Assembly: GCA_016717655.1 (NCBI GenBank)
Contig: JADKFC010000006.1
Coordinates: 1 to 64,000 of the forward strand
Source: Saprospiraceae bacterium
GTDB taxonomy: Bacteria; Bacteroidota; Bacteroidia; Chitinophagales; Saprospiraceae
Length of the DNA stretch: 64,000 nucleotides
Direction: 5' to 3'
Shown: positions 1-9,522 of the stretch, piece after piece
Layout of the letters: every line of letters starts with the position of its first letter
How positions within the stretch are numbered: the first letter of the stretch is position 1
The notes under the pieces: generated by a model
What the model saw: only the letters and a program-made list of their open reading frames with translations
What the model was told of the DNA's origin: nothing
Databases searched by the model: none
Program-made: the position numbers and the translations under genes

Positions 1-501
1 CGCCGCCACCCCCGTCACCAAAGATGACACAGGTAGTGCGATCTGTGTAATCAACTATAGATGACATCATATCCACGCCCACCACAATTACTTTTTTATA
101 GGTGCCTGTTTCAATAAACTTGGAAGCAGTTGTAAGAGCGTAAAGAAAGCCAGAACAGGCGGCATTGATGTCAAAACCAAAGGCATTCCGAGCCCCCACT
201 TTTCCAGAATGGTATTGGCGGTGTCCGGAAACTTCATGTCACCAGTAACGGTTGCACAAATGAGGAGTTCTATTTCTTCTGGCTGGGTGCCCGTTTTTTC
301 AAGGAGTCGGGTCACTATCTCATAACCCATGTCGCTGGTGGCCTTGCCGGGAGTGCGCAAAATATGGCGCTGTTTGATACCTGTTCGCGTTGTAATCCAC
401 TCATCAGATGTGTCTACCATCTTTGCCAGATCATCATCGGTGAGTATGTCTTCGGGAACATATCCTGCTACGCCGGTAATGGCTGCCCTCATTTTTGTCA
501 T
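1..501 (-). CDS. fabH: 3-oxoacyl-ACP synthase III (KAS III), 5' part, frame broken
   Basis: KAS III condenses acetyl-CoA with malonyl-ACP to start fatty acid synthesis in the cytoplasm. The N-terminal part reads MRAAITGVAGYVPEDILT, then DTSDEWITTRTGI, typical of the family. The frame breaks near 200-203: adding one base to a four-T run (A run on the coding strand) restores KVGARNAFGFDINAACSGF, which carries the active-site cysteine (AACSGF), and then DRTTCVIFGDGGGG up to the window edge. The C-terminal half with the His and Asn catalytic residues lies outside. The in-frame ATG at 525 lies inside a perfect -7 promoter box (523-530), so the ATG at 501 or 492 is the real start. The break is probably a sequencing error, since the gene is normally essential. 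Confidence 0.9.
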
Positions 502-522
502 TTGGTGTCTTGGTTTCGGCTG

Positions 523-530
523 CAAATATA
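523..530 (-). promoter_or_regulatory. Bacteroidota -7 box upstream of fabH
   Basis: The minus strand reads TATATTTG, a perfect match to the TAnnTTTG -7 element of Bacteroidota primary-sigma promoters, about 20-30 bases before the fabH ATG candidates at 501 and 492. No convincing -33 TTG is seen at the expected distance. Confidence 0.5.
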
Positions 531-824
531 CATTTTTTACATGACCACTATCATTTCCTTCCCTGCTTCATTTTAGCTTGCCTACCATTTTCTTGCCCAT
601 TGCGCCTCGCTTTGTCCTGCTTGTTGCTTAACAACCAGGATTAAATAAATTAAAATCATTTGTATTATTTAAGTATCAGATAATCAGTATAATAAATATG
701 TATAATTATTTTATGTTATACCTTCTTCCTGTTTTTGGCATTATTATTGCCTATCCATCACAGTAATTACATATTACAAAATAATTTAATTTATCAACCT
801 TTTATTTCACTAAATCGGAGTACC
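531..824. other. Intergenic region between divergent fabH and thioredoxin gene
   Basis: About 290 bases without a gene. From about 640 the stretch is very AT-rich. An open frame starts at 735, but its first 30 residues lack a signal-peptide pattern, and the later ATG at 825 gives a clean one, so I treat 735-824 as non-coding. I see no clear promoter for the rightward gene, no hairpin and no RNA gene. Confidence 0.4.
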
Positions 825-1562
825 ATGGCTAGAATATGGATGTTGTTGCTGGTCTTGTTTTCGTGCCTCTCAGTGGTAGTAGCCGGTCCCGGCCTCGAAC
901 GGGGTGCATTTGAAAAAGCCCAACAAGAGGCCCGTGATCAAGGCAAATTTTTATTTGTCGATTTTTATGCTCCCTGGTGCAATCCCTGCCAATGGATGGA
1001 TGAAAATACTTTTAAAGACGTAGAGGTTTTAGGCATCCTTCAAAAAGATTTTATCACCCTCAGGGTCAACATCGATGACATGGAGGGCTTTGAAATGAAA
1101 AGCAGATTCGATATCCGCTTTCTTCCCACTGTCCTTGTTTTTAATGTCGAGGGGGTAATGGTAGAAAGGAAAGAAGAGACACTGGGACCTAAAAAAATGA
1201 AGGTCCTGCTCACCGGGATTTTGGAAAAAAACGTGCAACAACCTATCGTACATAAGGTAAATACTTCTCCTTCCATGGCGTTTACGGCATCGGCGCCCGA
1301 CACCAAAGTTGAAAAAAAGGAAGAGGTCATTTCGGGACAGTTTTTGGTCCAACTGGGTGCTTTTACCCATGAGTCAAATGCAAAAAAACAATCTGAAACC
1401 TGGTCGAAAATGCTGCAAAAACAAGTTTCCGTGAAAAAAGAGGAACGGCAGGGAAAGGTTTTATACCGGGTAATCTCTGCTTCCTTTGGTTCAAAAGAAG
1501 AAGCGGATCAATACAAAGAAACATTAAAAAACACCCATCAACTGCAGGCTGTAGTGCTTTAG
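825..1562 (+). CDS. Secreted thioredoxin-fold protein with C-terminal SPOR domain
   Basis: Predicted 245-residue exported protein. The ATG at 825 is chosen because it begins a signal peptide (MARIWMLLLVLFSCLSVVVA) and has a short purine-rich GGAG just before it. Residues about 25-130 form a thioredoxin-like domain with the redox motif WCNPC (Cys52, Cys55) inside FYAPWCNPCQWMDENTF, as in thiol:disulfide interchange proteins of the DsbD/thioredoxin_7 type. Residues about 165-245 match a SPOR domain (GQFLVQLGAFTHESNAKKQ ... VISASFGSKEEAD), which in known cases binds denuded peptidoglycan. The combination suggests a periplasmic oxidoreductase held at the cell wall, perhaps at division sites. Both domain calls are from recognisable motifs; the cellular role is inference. 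It is monocistronic, with a strong terminator at 1604-1636. Confidence 0.85.
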   Translation: MARIWMLLLVLFSCLSVVVAGPGLERGAFEKAQQEARDQGKFLFVDFYAPWCNPCQWMDENTFKDVEVLGILQKDFITLRVNIDDMEGFEMKSRFDIRFLPTVLVFNVEGVMVERKEETLGPKKMKVLLTGILEKNVQQPIVHKVNTSPSMAFTASAPDTKVEKKEEVISGQFLVQLGAFTHESNAKKQSETWSKMLQKQVSVKKEERQGKVLYRVISASFGSKEEADQYKETLKNTHQLQAVVL

Positions 1563-1603
1563 CCTGCCATAAAGACCAATAAACCAATCATAGGGGTGAT
1601 TGT

Positions 1604-1636
1604 TCAGCCACCTCCCTTAACGGGGCAGGTGGCTGA
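1604..1636 (+). terminator. Rho-independent terminator after the thioredoxin-SPOR gene
   Basis: A 10-bp perfect stem (TCAGCCACCT with AGGTGGCTGA) with further GC pairing in the loop is followed by ATAATTTTTT. It sits 42 bases after the stop codon. The rest of the 1563-1867 gap holds nothing else that I can recognise. Confidence 0.8.
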
Positions 1637-1867
1637 TAATTTTTTATGATTTTGGTCATCCCTCCTATGATTCCCATCGGAGATAAGATTGTCAAAAAAA
1701 ATTTGATCGGGCAGCAGCAGGGTATGACAAAATTTACTCTTAAATATGGTCTCTTCTGCAATTTTAATGTTGAATTTCCGTTGTTATAAGTCGACCTGCT
1801 TTTCTATTGAGGGAAACCACGGATGTTAATTCCGGGAAAACCAGGTTCATATTAAGGGAATATTCCA

Positions 1868-1875
1868 TATTTTTG
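1868..1875 (+). promoter_or_regulatory. -7 box upstream of the SprB-repeat adhesin
   Basis: TATTTTTG matches TAnnTTTG and lies 13 bases before the ATG at 1889 (31 before the alternative ATG at 1907). The short distance favours the start at 1907. No -33 element is obvious. Confidence 0.4.
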
Positions 1876-1888
1876 CGTTTTATTTTGA

Positions 1889-4800
1889 ATGAAAAATCCT
1901 CTTTCCATGAACATAAGGGTACTGCTATTCTGCCTGGTTGCCCTCCTGACCCCCTTTCAGGAGCTGCTTTCCCAGAATCAGACACTGAATATTGACATTG
2001 GTTGTAACGACGGAGCACCCGGTCAGACGCGTTGTATCACTTTTACAGCCACCGAAGCCATTGCCCAGCTCAATGCCATTCAATTTGTAATATCCTATGA
2101 CCCCTCAGTACTGAGTTATACCAATAATCCTGTCGTTACCGGATCATGCCTAACCGGCCTGACACCTTCTGAATTCAACAATAACAACAACGGAAATATT
2201 TCTTTTATTTGGTCTGCCACACCCGCGGTAGATCTGGCTCCCGGCTGTGAACTTTTTCAAGTGTGCTTTACCATCATCGGCGTACCCGGTGATGTTTCGC
2301 CAATTACCATAGCAACCAACGTTGACTTTGAAGTAGCCAGCGAGTTTGGTCAGGAAACCCTCAAATTCACACCTTGTGAAGTCAGGGTTTTACCCAACGA
2401 CTTTACCATTGTTAAAAAATACTGCAACCCTTCTACCGCCGGTGGTTCTGATGCCAGCATTGATTTTTATGGCATCGGTGGTGTGCCGGGCTATACCTGG
2501 ATACTGAGAAAGGGGGCAATGGATATAAACTCTGGCATTGCCTCTGATGCAGAACCCATCCATATTCCCAACCTTACCGGAGGTACCTACACCATTATCA
2601 TGCAGGATTTCAACGGCATAATCCGTATGATAACTTTTAGCATACCCGACGTAGGGCAGCCCACTTTTGAAGAAGACATCTTTGATCCCTCTTGCTTTTC
2701 AACTGCCAATGGCAAGATCAGGTTAAAAAATATCAATGTACTCAACACCCCTTATCAGGTCAAATGGTCGAACGGGGTATTTAACCAGGACAGCATTGAA
2801 AGCCTGCGCAATGGCGATTATACGGTAAGTGTGGTCGATGCCAATGGCTGTGCTATTTCTAAAACCTATACCGTATTCGCGGATACAATGCGCATGCAGG
2901 TGGAAGTCCTGGACTCTGCCAGTTGTAAGGGTTTGATGGATGGAATCTTACGAATCACAGTCTCTGGAGGCACACCCAATCCGGGCCCACAGCCTTATCA
3001 GTTGGATCTGAGTCAAACCAGTAGTATTTTTTTTTCCACAGGGAATCCCTACACTTGGACTAGCGCTCCGGCAGGCTGGTTAACTCTTTATGCAAGAGAC
3101 TATGCAATAAACTACCTGGGCAATATTTCGCAATGTACCATTGAAACCAAGGTTTTTGTTCCCTTTCGCAACGCCACCGATTTTAATCTGGTAAATCTCG
3201 AAAACGTAGCTTGTTTTGGAGAATCTACCGGTAAGGTGGAGGTTAAGGCCGGAGGAACAGGAGTGGGTACATCCTTTATTATGAATACCTATTATGCCGG
3301 CACCAGCAACCCACATCCGGGAGGCATCAGCGGCCCAATGGGCGTACACCTCAACAATACACTTGCTTCTGGTGATTATTGCATTTATTCACGCTCCAAT
3401 ATTGGTTGCAGGGATACTTTTTGTTTTACCATTACCCAGCCTTCCTCTAAGATGGAAGTGAGCGTTAATAAAATAGATCCATCCTGTATCGGTCTGGGTA
3501 GTATTCAACTGACAGCCATGGGTGGGGTTCCAGGGTATACCTATCAATGGAGCGACAGTGGTCCGGCAGTAGACAACAGAGCCAACCTACCTGAAGGCAT
3601 TTACAGGGTAACTGTAACAGATGTAGCCTTGTGTGATACAATCATTGACATTGAACTCAAAAATGCCTTGGGTACAGCAGGTGTCTCCATTGTTCCGGTG
3701 AATGTCATTAGTTGTAAAGATGGCAATGATGGTGTACTTAAAGCAACACTTTCCTCTTCGCCCACCATGGTCAATTATAGCTGGTTAAAAAAAGAAGACA
3801 ACAGCACCTGGAATACGGAAACGATTTCTAATTTGTCTTGGGGAACTTACTTTATCACTGTGACGGTTGACGGTTTGTGTTGCTATAGATACTTTTTACC
3901 TGCTCAATCCCGAAGGTCTGGTTATCACAGATGTAGAGGTGATTCAGCCCGAGTGTCCTCGAGGGGGTACCCAGGGTAGTTTGGGTATAACCCTCACCGG
4001 GGGCTTCCCAACATACAACTATAGATGGACCCTGGCAGGAAATCCGGGCAACGTCTTAGGCTCAAATTCAGTTTTGGCGCCTATTGACCCCGGTACCTAC
4101 AACGTAAGAATTACAGACCAGAAGGGCTGTGCCAAGGATACTACCCTGGTGTTAAATTCACCTCCTGATTTTACACTCAATGTATCCAATATCATAGCTG
4201 AAAGCTGTAATGGCGATGCCAATGGAAAAGCCACAGCCCTGGCTGCCGGAGGACCTGTTAATAATGGACAGTACAAATTTTTCTGGTCAAGTGGTGAAAC
4301 GAGTGGTGGTATCTTCAATCCACACTCCGCCCAGAACCTGGCAGGTGGTAGCAACTGGGTCTTTGTAACGGACTCAAAATGTGTTTCAGATACCGTGTTT
4401 TTTGACGTCGCCTCACCCCCCGCCATCGTCACTTCTTTTGAAGCAACCGGGATCTGTGCAGGAGGTTGTACCGGACAAATTGATGTTACCGCTTCAGGAG
4501 GTACAGGCGGAGCACTTAGTGTAAGTTGGCCAAGCATTCCTTTTAATGGTTCAACCGTCTTTAATCTTTGCGCAGGCAGCTATCCTTTTGTGGTAACCGA
4601 TGGCAATGGCTGTTCATTTACAGATACCGTCATTATTGCTGCAAGTGATACCCTTAAATTAATTGTTGATGATGCACTGACTGTACCCTTGTCTTGTCGC
4701 ACCAGCATAGGCCAATTGGCGCTGATAGTAGACGGAGGTACGCCCATTCCGGGAGTGGGTTATACCTACAACTGGTCGCCCAATGTTTCTCAAAGCAATC

Positions 4801-5678
4801 TTGCTACAGACCTTGTTGAAGGACAATACCGCATCACAGTTACCGATCAGAATGGTTGTACCGCTTCCTTAAATTATACGATGGAAAGGCCCAATCCGGT
4901 CAAAGCAGACATAGCCAATCCGATTCCCCCATTGTGTTCGGGAGGTACCACATGCATTCAGGTATCCAATGTGATGGGTGGCGTGCCTGGCAATTATACC
5001 ATGCAGATCAACAATGGCCTCAGAATCCCAGTAGATTCTTGTTTGCAATTGTTTGCGGGTGACTACCTGGTGAGCATCTACGATGCAAGTGGGTGTAAGA
5101 CCGATTATCCGGTAACAATAACCCAGCCCGATCCCATTCAAGTTGCTCTGGGAGAAGATATTGAAATCAACCTGGGAGAAGAAATTGGCATTATCACACC
5201 TTTCATTGAATCGGAGCTGCCCATTGTGAACTACCAATGGTCAGGATTGGGAGATTTGAGCTGTGCAGGCGATCCATGCACGGAAGTCAGTGGCATACCA
5301 TCAACCGATCTCACTATAGTTTTGGTGGTTTCAGATGAGAACGGTTGTACAGCACAAGACATCCTGGAAATAAAAGTAAAAGACGAAAGAAGGGTTTACC
5401 TGCCCAACATCTTCCTCACCTCAGGTCAGGAGGCCAATCGATTGTTTGATATTAAAACGGGCTATGGAGTTCAGATCGTAGAGAGTTTTTATATTTACGA
5501 TAGATGGGGTAGTGTGGTGTATAGCAACCTCAATTATATTCCGGATGCCACAACAGGCTGGGATGGTCTTATCAATGGTCAGCAGGCTTTGCCGGGAGTA
5601 TATGTTTTTACTGCAGCGGTCAGGTTCCTCGACGGCCAGGTAAAAACCTACCGGGGAGATGTAACCTTGTTTAAATAA
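1889..5678 (+). CDS. Large cohesin/SprB-repeat surface adhesin with gliding-motility C-terminal domain, one frame break
   Basis: About 1,260 residues after repair. A signal peptide (MNIRVLLFCLVALLTPF) is followed by a cohesin-like beta-sandwich (about residues 30-165, including FVISYDPSVLSYTNNPV). Then come roughly eleven SprB-type repeats of 70-110 residues, each with a Cys near the start (for example ISCKDGNDG, SCNGDANGKA) and an ending like YTVSVVDANGC. The last 95 residues (from RRVYLPNIFLTSGQEANRLF through YDRWGSVVYS and GWDGLINGQ) are the gliding motility-associated C-terminal domain used for type IX secretion and surface attachment. The frame breaks at 3874-3876: dropping one T from TTT gives the repeat-typical DGCVAIDTFYLL. 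Role as a surface adhesin or motility protein is inferred from the family. The start may be 1889 or 1907. Confidence 0.88.
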
Positions 5679-5687
5679 GAGATGCTG

Positions 5688-7016
5688 TCAGATAGCACTG
5701 CTAAATTGCCTTACTTCTTTTTTGCGCTGATAAGCAGGATCAAAACAGGCTGCTATGTTGCGGATGAAGGGTAGGCCAGCCTCCGTGATTTGGTAGGTCT
5801 TATCATCTTGAATCAGTAAGCCGTCGTTCATCATTTCTGTCAATGCTTCCAAATCTGCTACGGCATCGGTTGTTGCCGTTGTCTCAAGTCTGCACATTAG
5901 ATTTTTGACATGGTAACGCGTTTGTTGTTCTGCATTGCTCAACAAATGACTTCTGAAGCCGGGCAAGGTAACAGCCTCAATGGCAGCATAATACTCTTTT
6001 AAGGTTTTGACATTTTGATGATAACCTTCTGCCAGTTCAGATATGGAAGACACCCCCAATCCAATCATTCGATCAGAAGCCAGGTCGGTGTAGCCCATAA
6101 AATTGCGGTTAAGACGGCCGCTGTGCCGTGCCTGCGCAAGGCCATCACATGGTAATGCAAAATGATCCATGCCGATTTCTTCATAACCCAGGGCCAACAG
6201 CATTTCCTTTCCTCTTTCATACAAGGCTCTTTTTTCTTCACCCGTAGGCAGATCTGCTTCGTTGTAAGCTCGTTGGCTGGGCTTGGTCCATGGCACATGG
6301 GCGTAGCTATAAAAAGCAATGCGTTCCGGCATTAGTCTGGCTACCTGTTCCATCGTGTGTTCAATGTCTGTTAGGTCCTGTTGGGGCAGCCCGTAAATCA
6401 AATCAAAGTTGACTGAATTGTATCCGTGTTTACGTGCGTAGTCTACCGTTTGGTAAACCTGTTCTTTGGTCTGAAACCGGTGAATAAGGGCCAGAATATG
6501 GTCATTAAATGTTTGTACTCCAATGCTGATCCTGTTAAATCCAAGCTGCTGCAAGGTTATCAGATGCTCTTCTGTGGTAGATGAAGGATGGGCTTCAAAA
6601 CTAAAAGCGGGCTGATCACTTATTATGATACCTTGCTCAAAGAGTCCGGTTATTAATTTTTTGAGACTCTCGGGAGAGAAAAAAGTGGGAGTACCCCCTC
6701 CCAGGTGCAATTCCTGTACCATTGATTTTGTCTCCATGAGGGAGCTATACATTTGCCATTCTTTCAATACTGCCTGGATATAAGGATCCTCGACCTCATG
6801 GTTGGTGGTAATGTGTTTGTTGCAGCCACAATAAGTGCACAACGACTCGCAAAAAGGGAGGTGGATGTAAAGTGAAAGAGCTGAGGGTTTTTGAAACTCT
6901 CTGGCGACCAAATCTGCCCACTTACCACCGGATAAGGCATCATTCCATTGGGTAATTACAGGATAGGATGTATACCTGGGCACCTCATAGTTGTATTTAT
7001 CAATAAGGGAAAGCAT
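5688..7016 (-). CDS. hemN: Oxygen-independent coproporphyrinogen III oxidase
   Basis: Radical-SAM enzyme that decarboxylates coproporphyrinogen III to protoporphyrinogen IX in anaerobic haem synthesis; cytoplasmic. The 442-residue protein starts MLSLIDKYNYEVPRYTSYPV, the usual HemN beginning, so the ATG at 7016 is preferred over the in-frame ATG at 7040. The iron-sulfur motif CESLCTYC (Cys56, Cys60, Cys63, followed by Cys65) fits CX3CX2C plus the extra Cys typical of true HemN rather than HemW. HLGGGTPTFFS binds SAM. The HemN C-terminal domain is present. It converges on the adhesin gene with only about 9 bases between the two stop codons, with no terminator seen there. Confidence 0.95.
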   Translation of the reverse strand: MLSLIDKYNYEVPRYTSYPVITQWNDALSGGKWADLVAREFQKPSALSLYIHLPFCESLCTYCGCNKHITTNHEVEDPYIQAVLKEWQMYSSLMETKSMVQELHLGGGTPTFFSPESLKKLITGLFEQGIIISDQPAFSFEAHPSSTTEEHLITLQQLGFNRISIGVQTFNDHILALIHRFQTKEQVYQTVDYARKHGYNSVNFDLIYGLPQQDLTDIEHTMEQVARLMPERIAFYSYAHVPWTKPSQRAYNEADLPTGEEKRALYERGKEMLLALGYEEIGMDHFALPCDGLAQARHSGRLNRNFMGYTDLASDRMIGLGVSSISELAEGYHQNVKTLKEYYAAIEAVTLPGFRSHLLSNAEQQTRYHVKNLMCRLETTATTDAVADLEALTEMMNDGLLIQDDKTYQITEAGLPFIRNIAACFDPAYQRKKEVRQFSSAI

Positions 7017-7127
7017 CGTGGAAATTTTAGCAAAATTCACATTTTTTAAACCTTCTCGGGGTGACCAGAATCAATTGCAAGATTGACGGCGGTCTATCTT
7101 TCTTTTTATCCACCAAAAGCGAATCCT

Positions 7128-7135
7128 TATCTTTG
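7128..7135 (+). promoter_or_regulatory. -7 box upstream of the hydroxyproline operon
   Basis: TATCTTTG is a perfect TAnnTTTG match 11 bases before the ATG at 7147, implying a very short or nearly leaderless mRNA. It lies in the divergent gap with hemN. Confidence 0.45.
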
Positions 7136-7146
7136 TCAAAAAAAGC

Positions 7147-8049
7147 ATGCAAATAAGCTGGAAAGGAGTATATCCTGCACTTACAACCAAATTTAATTCT
7201 GATTTTACCTTAGATGTAACGGGTTTTCGTAATAATCTTTTGTTTCAGCTTGAATGTGGTGTCGATGGCATTATTCTGGGGGGCACCCTGGGGGAAGCCA
7301 GTGTGCTATCAGAAGAGGAAAAAGAGACACTGGTCAGGGTAGCAAAAGAGGCCTGTGGAAACAAAGTGCCGGTCATTCTCAACATTGCCGAGGGTTCCAC
7401 TTCGGAAGCCCTTTCAAAAGCCAAGACAGCTGCTGAGTGGGGGGCGGATGGTTTGATGGTCCTACCGCCGATGCGTTACAAAGCGGATGACGAGGAACTT
7501 TATCAGTATTTTTCAGCTATTGCTGCTTCCACTTCATTGCCCATCATGATATACAATAATCCGGTGGATTACAAAAACCTGGTCACCCTTGAAATCTTTG
7601 AACGGTTGATCAACCAACACGATAATATTCGGGCCGTAAAAGAATCTACCCGCGATGTGAGCAATGTAACCAGGCTTAAGAATCGATTTGGTGACAGGCT
7701 CTCTGTGCTTTGTGGTGTAGACACCCTGGCCATGGAATCCTTTGTGCTGGGGGCAGATGGCTGGGTAGCCGGCCTGGTTTGTGCCTTCCCGGCTGAGACG
7801 GTCCACCTTTTTCACCTTTGTCAAAATGGAAGGTATGGTGAAGCCAGGGCAATCTATCGCTGGTTTTTGCCCTTGCTGGAACTGGACATCCATCCCAAAC
7901 TGGTGCAATACATCAAACTGGCAGAACAGTTTTGTGGATTGGGAACGGAATTTGTACGGCCACCGAGATTGGCACTTGCAGGTGAGGAGCGCAAACAAAT
8001 TGCCACTATCATCCTCCAAGGCATCGAAACAAGACCTCAATTACAATAA
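7147..8049 (+). CDS. DHDPS-family lyase, likely pyrroline-4-hydroxy-2-carboxylate deaminase
   Basis: A 300-residue class I aldolase-like TIM barrel of the DapA/NAL family. The Schiff-base lysine is Lys165 (IRAVKEST), the catalytic tyrosine is Tyr136 (PIMIYNNP), and the substrate loop is GGTLGE (45-50). It is followed by a ketoglutarate-semialdehyde dehydrogenase and a 4-hydroxyproline epimerase. In that setting the family member normally converts delta1-pyrroline-4-hydroxy-2-carboxylate to 2-oxoglutarate semialdehyde with ammonia release. The sequence alone would also fit another DapA-like lyase; the context decides the call. It leads the operon and ends 9 bases before the next gene. Confidence 0.8.
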   Translation: MQISWKGVYPALTTKFNSDFTLDVTGFRNNLLFQLECGVDGIILGGTLGEASVLSEEEKETLVRVAKEACGNKVPVILNIAEGSTSEALSKAKTAAEWGADGLMVLPPMRYKADDEELYQYFSAIAASTSLPIMIYNNPVDYKNLVTLEIFERLINQHDNIRAVKESTRDVSNVTRLKNRFGDRLSVLCGVDTLAMESFVLGADGWVAGLVCAFPAETVHLFHLCQNGRYGEARAIYRWFLPLLELDIHPKLVQYIKLAEQFCGLGTEFVRPPRLALAGEERKQIATIILQGIETRPQLQ

Positions 8050-8058
8050 GAAAAAAAG

Positions 8059-9522
8059 ATGACTAGTATAGATACAATGGTTAAGTCAGCAGCTGCTGCC
8101 ACCTACGAGGTAAAAAGAAAATCCAATCAGGAAAGGGCCAACTTGCTGAGGGAAATAGCTGCTGAAATTGAAGGCCTTGGTGATGAGTTGCTGGAAACCG
8201 CATCTGCAGAAAGTAACCTGCCTCTTGTGAGGTTTCAGGGAGAAAGGGCGCGCACCTGCGGACAACTCCGCATGTTTGCTGCTACCATAGAAGAAGGCAG
8301 CTACCAGGAACCTACCATAGATACCGCACAAGCTGAAAGAAAACCACTGCCAAAGCCAGATTTGCGATCGTTACTTTTGCCTGTTGGACCTATTGTGGTA
8401 TTTGGGGCCAGTAATTTTCCCTTGGCCTATTCTACCGCCGGAGGAGACACTGCATCTGCACTGGCAGCCGGCTGTGCTGTTATATGTAAAGCCCATCCTT
8501 CCCATCCCAGGACCTCGGAAATGGTAGCGGCTGCCATTCAAAGAGCCCTCCAAAAATGTAATTTTCCTCCTGCCTTTTTTAGCCATTGGTTTGCCAAGGA
8601 TTTTGATGAAGTCAAAACCCTGGTCCAACATCCATTGGTTAAAGGTGTTGGTTTTACAGGGTCATTATCAGGAGGCATGGCCATTCACAAGTATGCACAG
8701 GAACGTCAAGAGCCTATTCCTGTCTTTGCAGAAATGGGAAGTGTCAATCCCGTCATCTTACTGCCCAATGCCCTGATAAATAGTGCAGCTCAATGGGCAG
8801 AAACCTATGCTTCTGCCATCACCATAGGAGTAGGTCAGTTTTGTACCAATCCTGGACTCCTTTTTGCCATTGAAGGTGAAGACTTGCAGAATTTTGTAAC
8901 ATTGCTGGCAGCTCATTTGTTAAATATACGCGATTATAAAATGTTACACCCCGGCATCCATGACAACTTTGTAAAGCGCAAAGAAATGGTCTTGGGCACA
9001 GCGGGTGTTAAGGCATTGGCTGTTGTTCCAGCAAGTGGTGAGCATACGGGGACCCCTGTGCTGGCCTTGGTGAACGCTGAAGATTTTAGGAATCATGCTA
9101 CCTTACATGAGGAAGTATTTGGACCATTTTCGATGGTAGTGGCATGCAAAGATAGGGACGATCTGATGTCGTGTCTGGATGTATTGCAGGGGCAACTCAC
9201 ATCTACCCTGATTGCAACACCGGAAGATGATGAGGATGTAAAATCACTTCTTCCTATCCTTAATGAAAAAGCGGGTCGCATCATTTACAATGGAGTACCC
9301 ACCGGGGTAGAGGTTTGTGATGCCATGGTGCATGGAGGACCTTTTCCGGCAACAACTGATGCCAGATTTACAGCGGTTGGCAACAAAGCCATTCGCCGAT
9401 GGTTAAGGCCGGTCGCTTTTCAGAATTGCCCTCAATACTTATTGCCCGCTGTTTTACAAGATATAAACCCAACGGCAGCCTGGAGAAACATCAACGGTCA
9501 GCTGACAAAAGCAGATATCTGA
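8059..9522 (+). CDS. Aldehyde dehydrogenase, 2-oxoglutarate semialdehyde dehydrogenase type
   Basis: 487-residue NAD(P)-dependent aldehyde dehydrogenase. Catalytic Cys262 lies in GVGQFCTNPG, general base Glu225 in FAEMGSVNP, the oxyanion Asn in FGASNFPLAY, and Lys144 in CKAHPSHP. The QFCTNPG and AEMGSVNPV motifs are those of the 2,5-dioxovalerate (2-oxoglutarate semialdehyde) dehydrogenase branch. The product would be 2-oxoglutarate for the TCA cycle, the last step of hydroxyproline breakdown. It is second in the operon: 9 bases after the lyase and overlapping the epimerase start by one base (TGATG), indicating translational coupling. Confidence 0.88.
   Translation: MTSIDTMVKSAAAATYEVKRKSNQERANLLREIAAEIEGLGDELLETASAESNLPLVRFQGERARTCGQLRMFAATIEEGSYQEPTIDTAQAERKPLPKPDLRSLLLPVGPIVVFGASNFPLAYSTAGGDTASALAAGCAVICKAHPSHPRTSEMVAAAIQRALQKCNFPPAFFSHWFAKDFDEVKTLVQHPLVKGVGFTGSLSGGMAIHKYAQERQEPIPVFAEMGSVNPVILLPNALINSAAQWAETYASAITIGVGQFCTNPGLLFAIEGEDLQNFVTLLAAHLLNIRDYKMLHPGIHDNFVKRKEMVLGTAGVKALAVVPASGEHTGTPVLALVNAEDFRNHATLHEEVFGPFSMVVACKDRDDLMSCLDVLQGQLTSTLIATPEDDEDVKSLLPILNEKAGRIIYNGVPTGVEVCDAMVHGGPFPATTDARFTAVGNKAIRRWLRPVAFQNCPQYLLPAVLQDINPTAAWRNINGQLTKADI

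Noticed and set aside
735..824. Extended N-terminus for the thioredoxin-SPOR protein
   Set aside because: The extra 30 residues would bury the signal peptide; the ATG at 825 gives a normal export signal.
3867..5678. A separate second adhesin gene starting at a TTG at 3867
   Set aside because: It has no signal peptide and its first residues continue a SprB repeat broken in the previous frame; one base repairs it.
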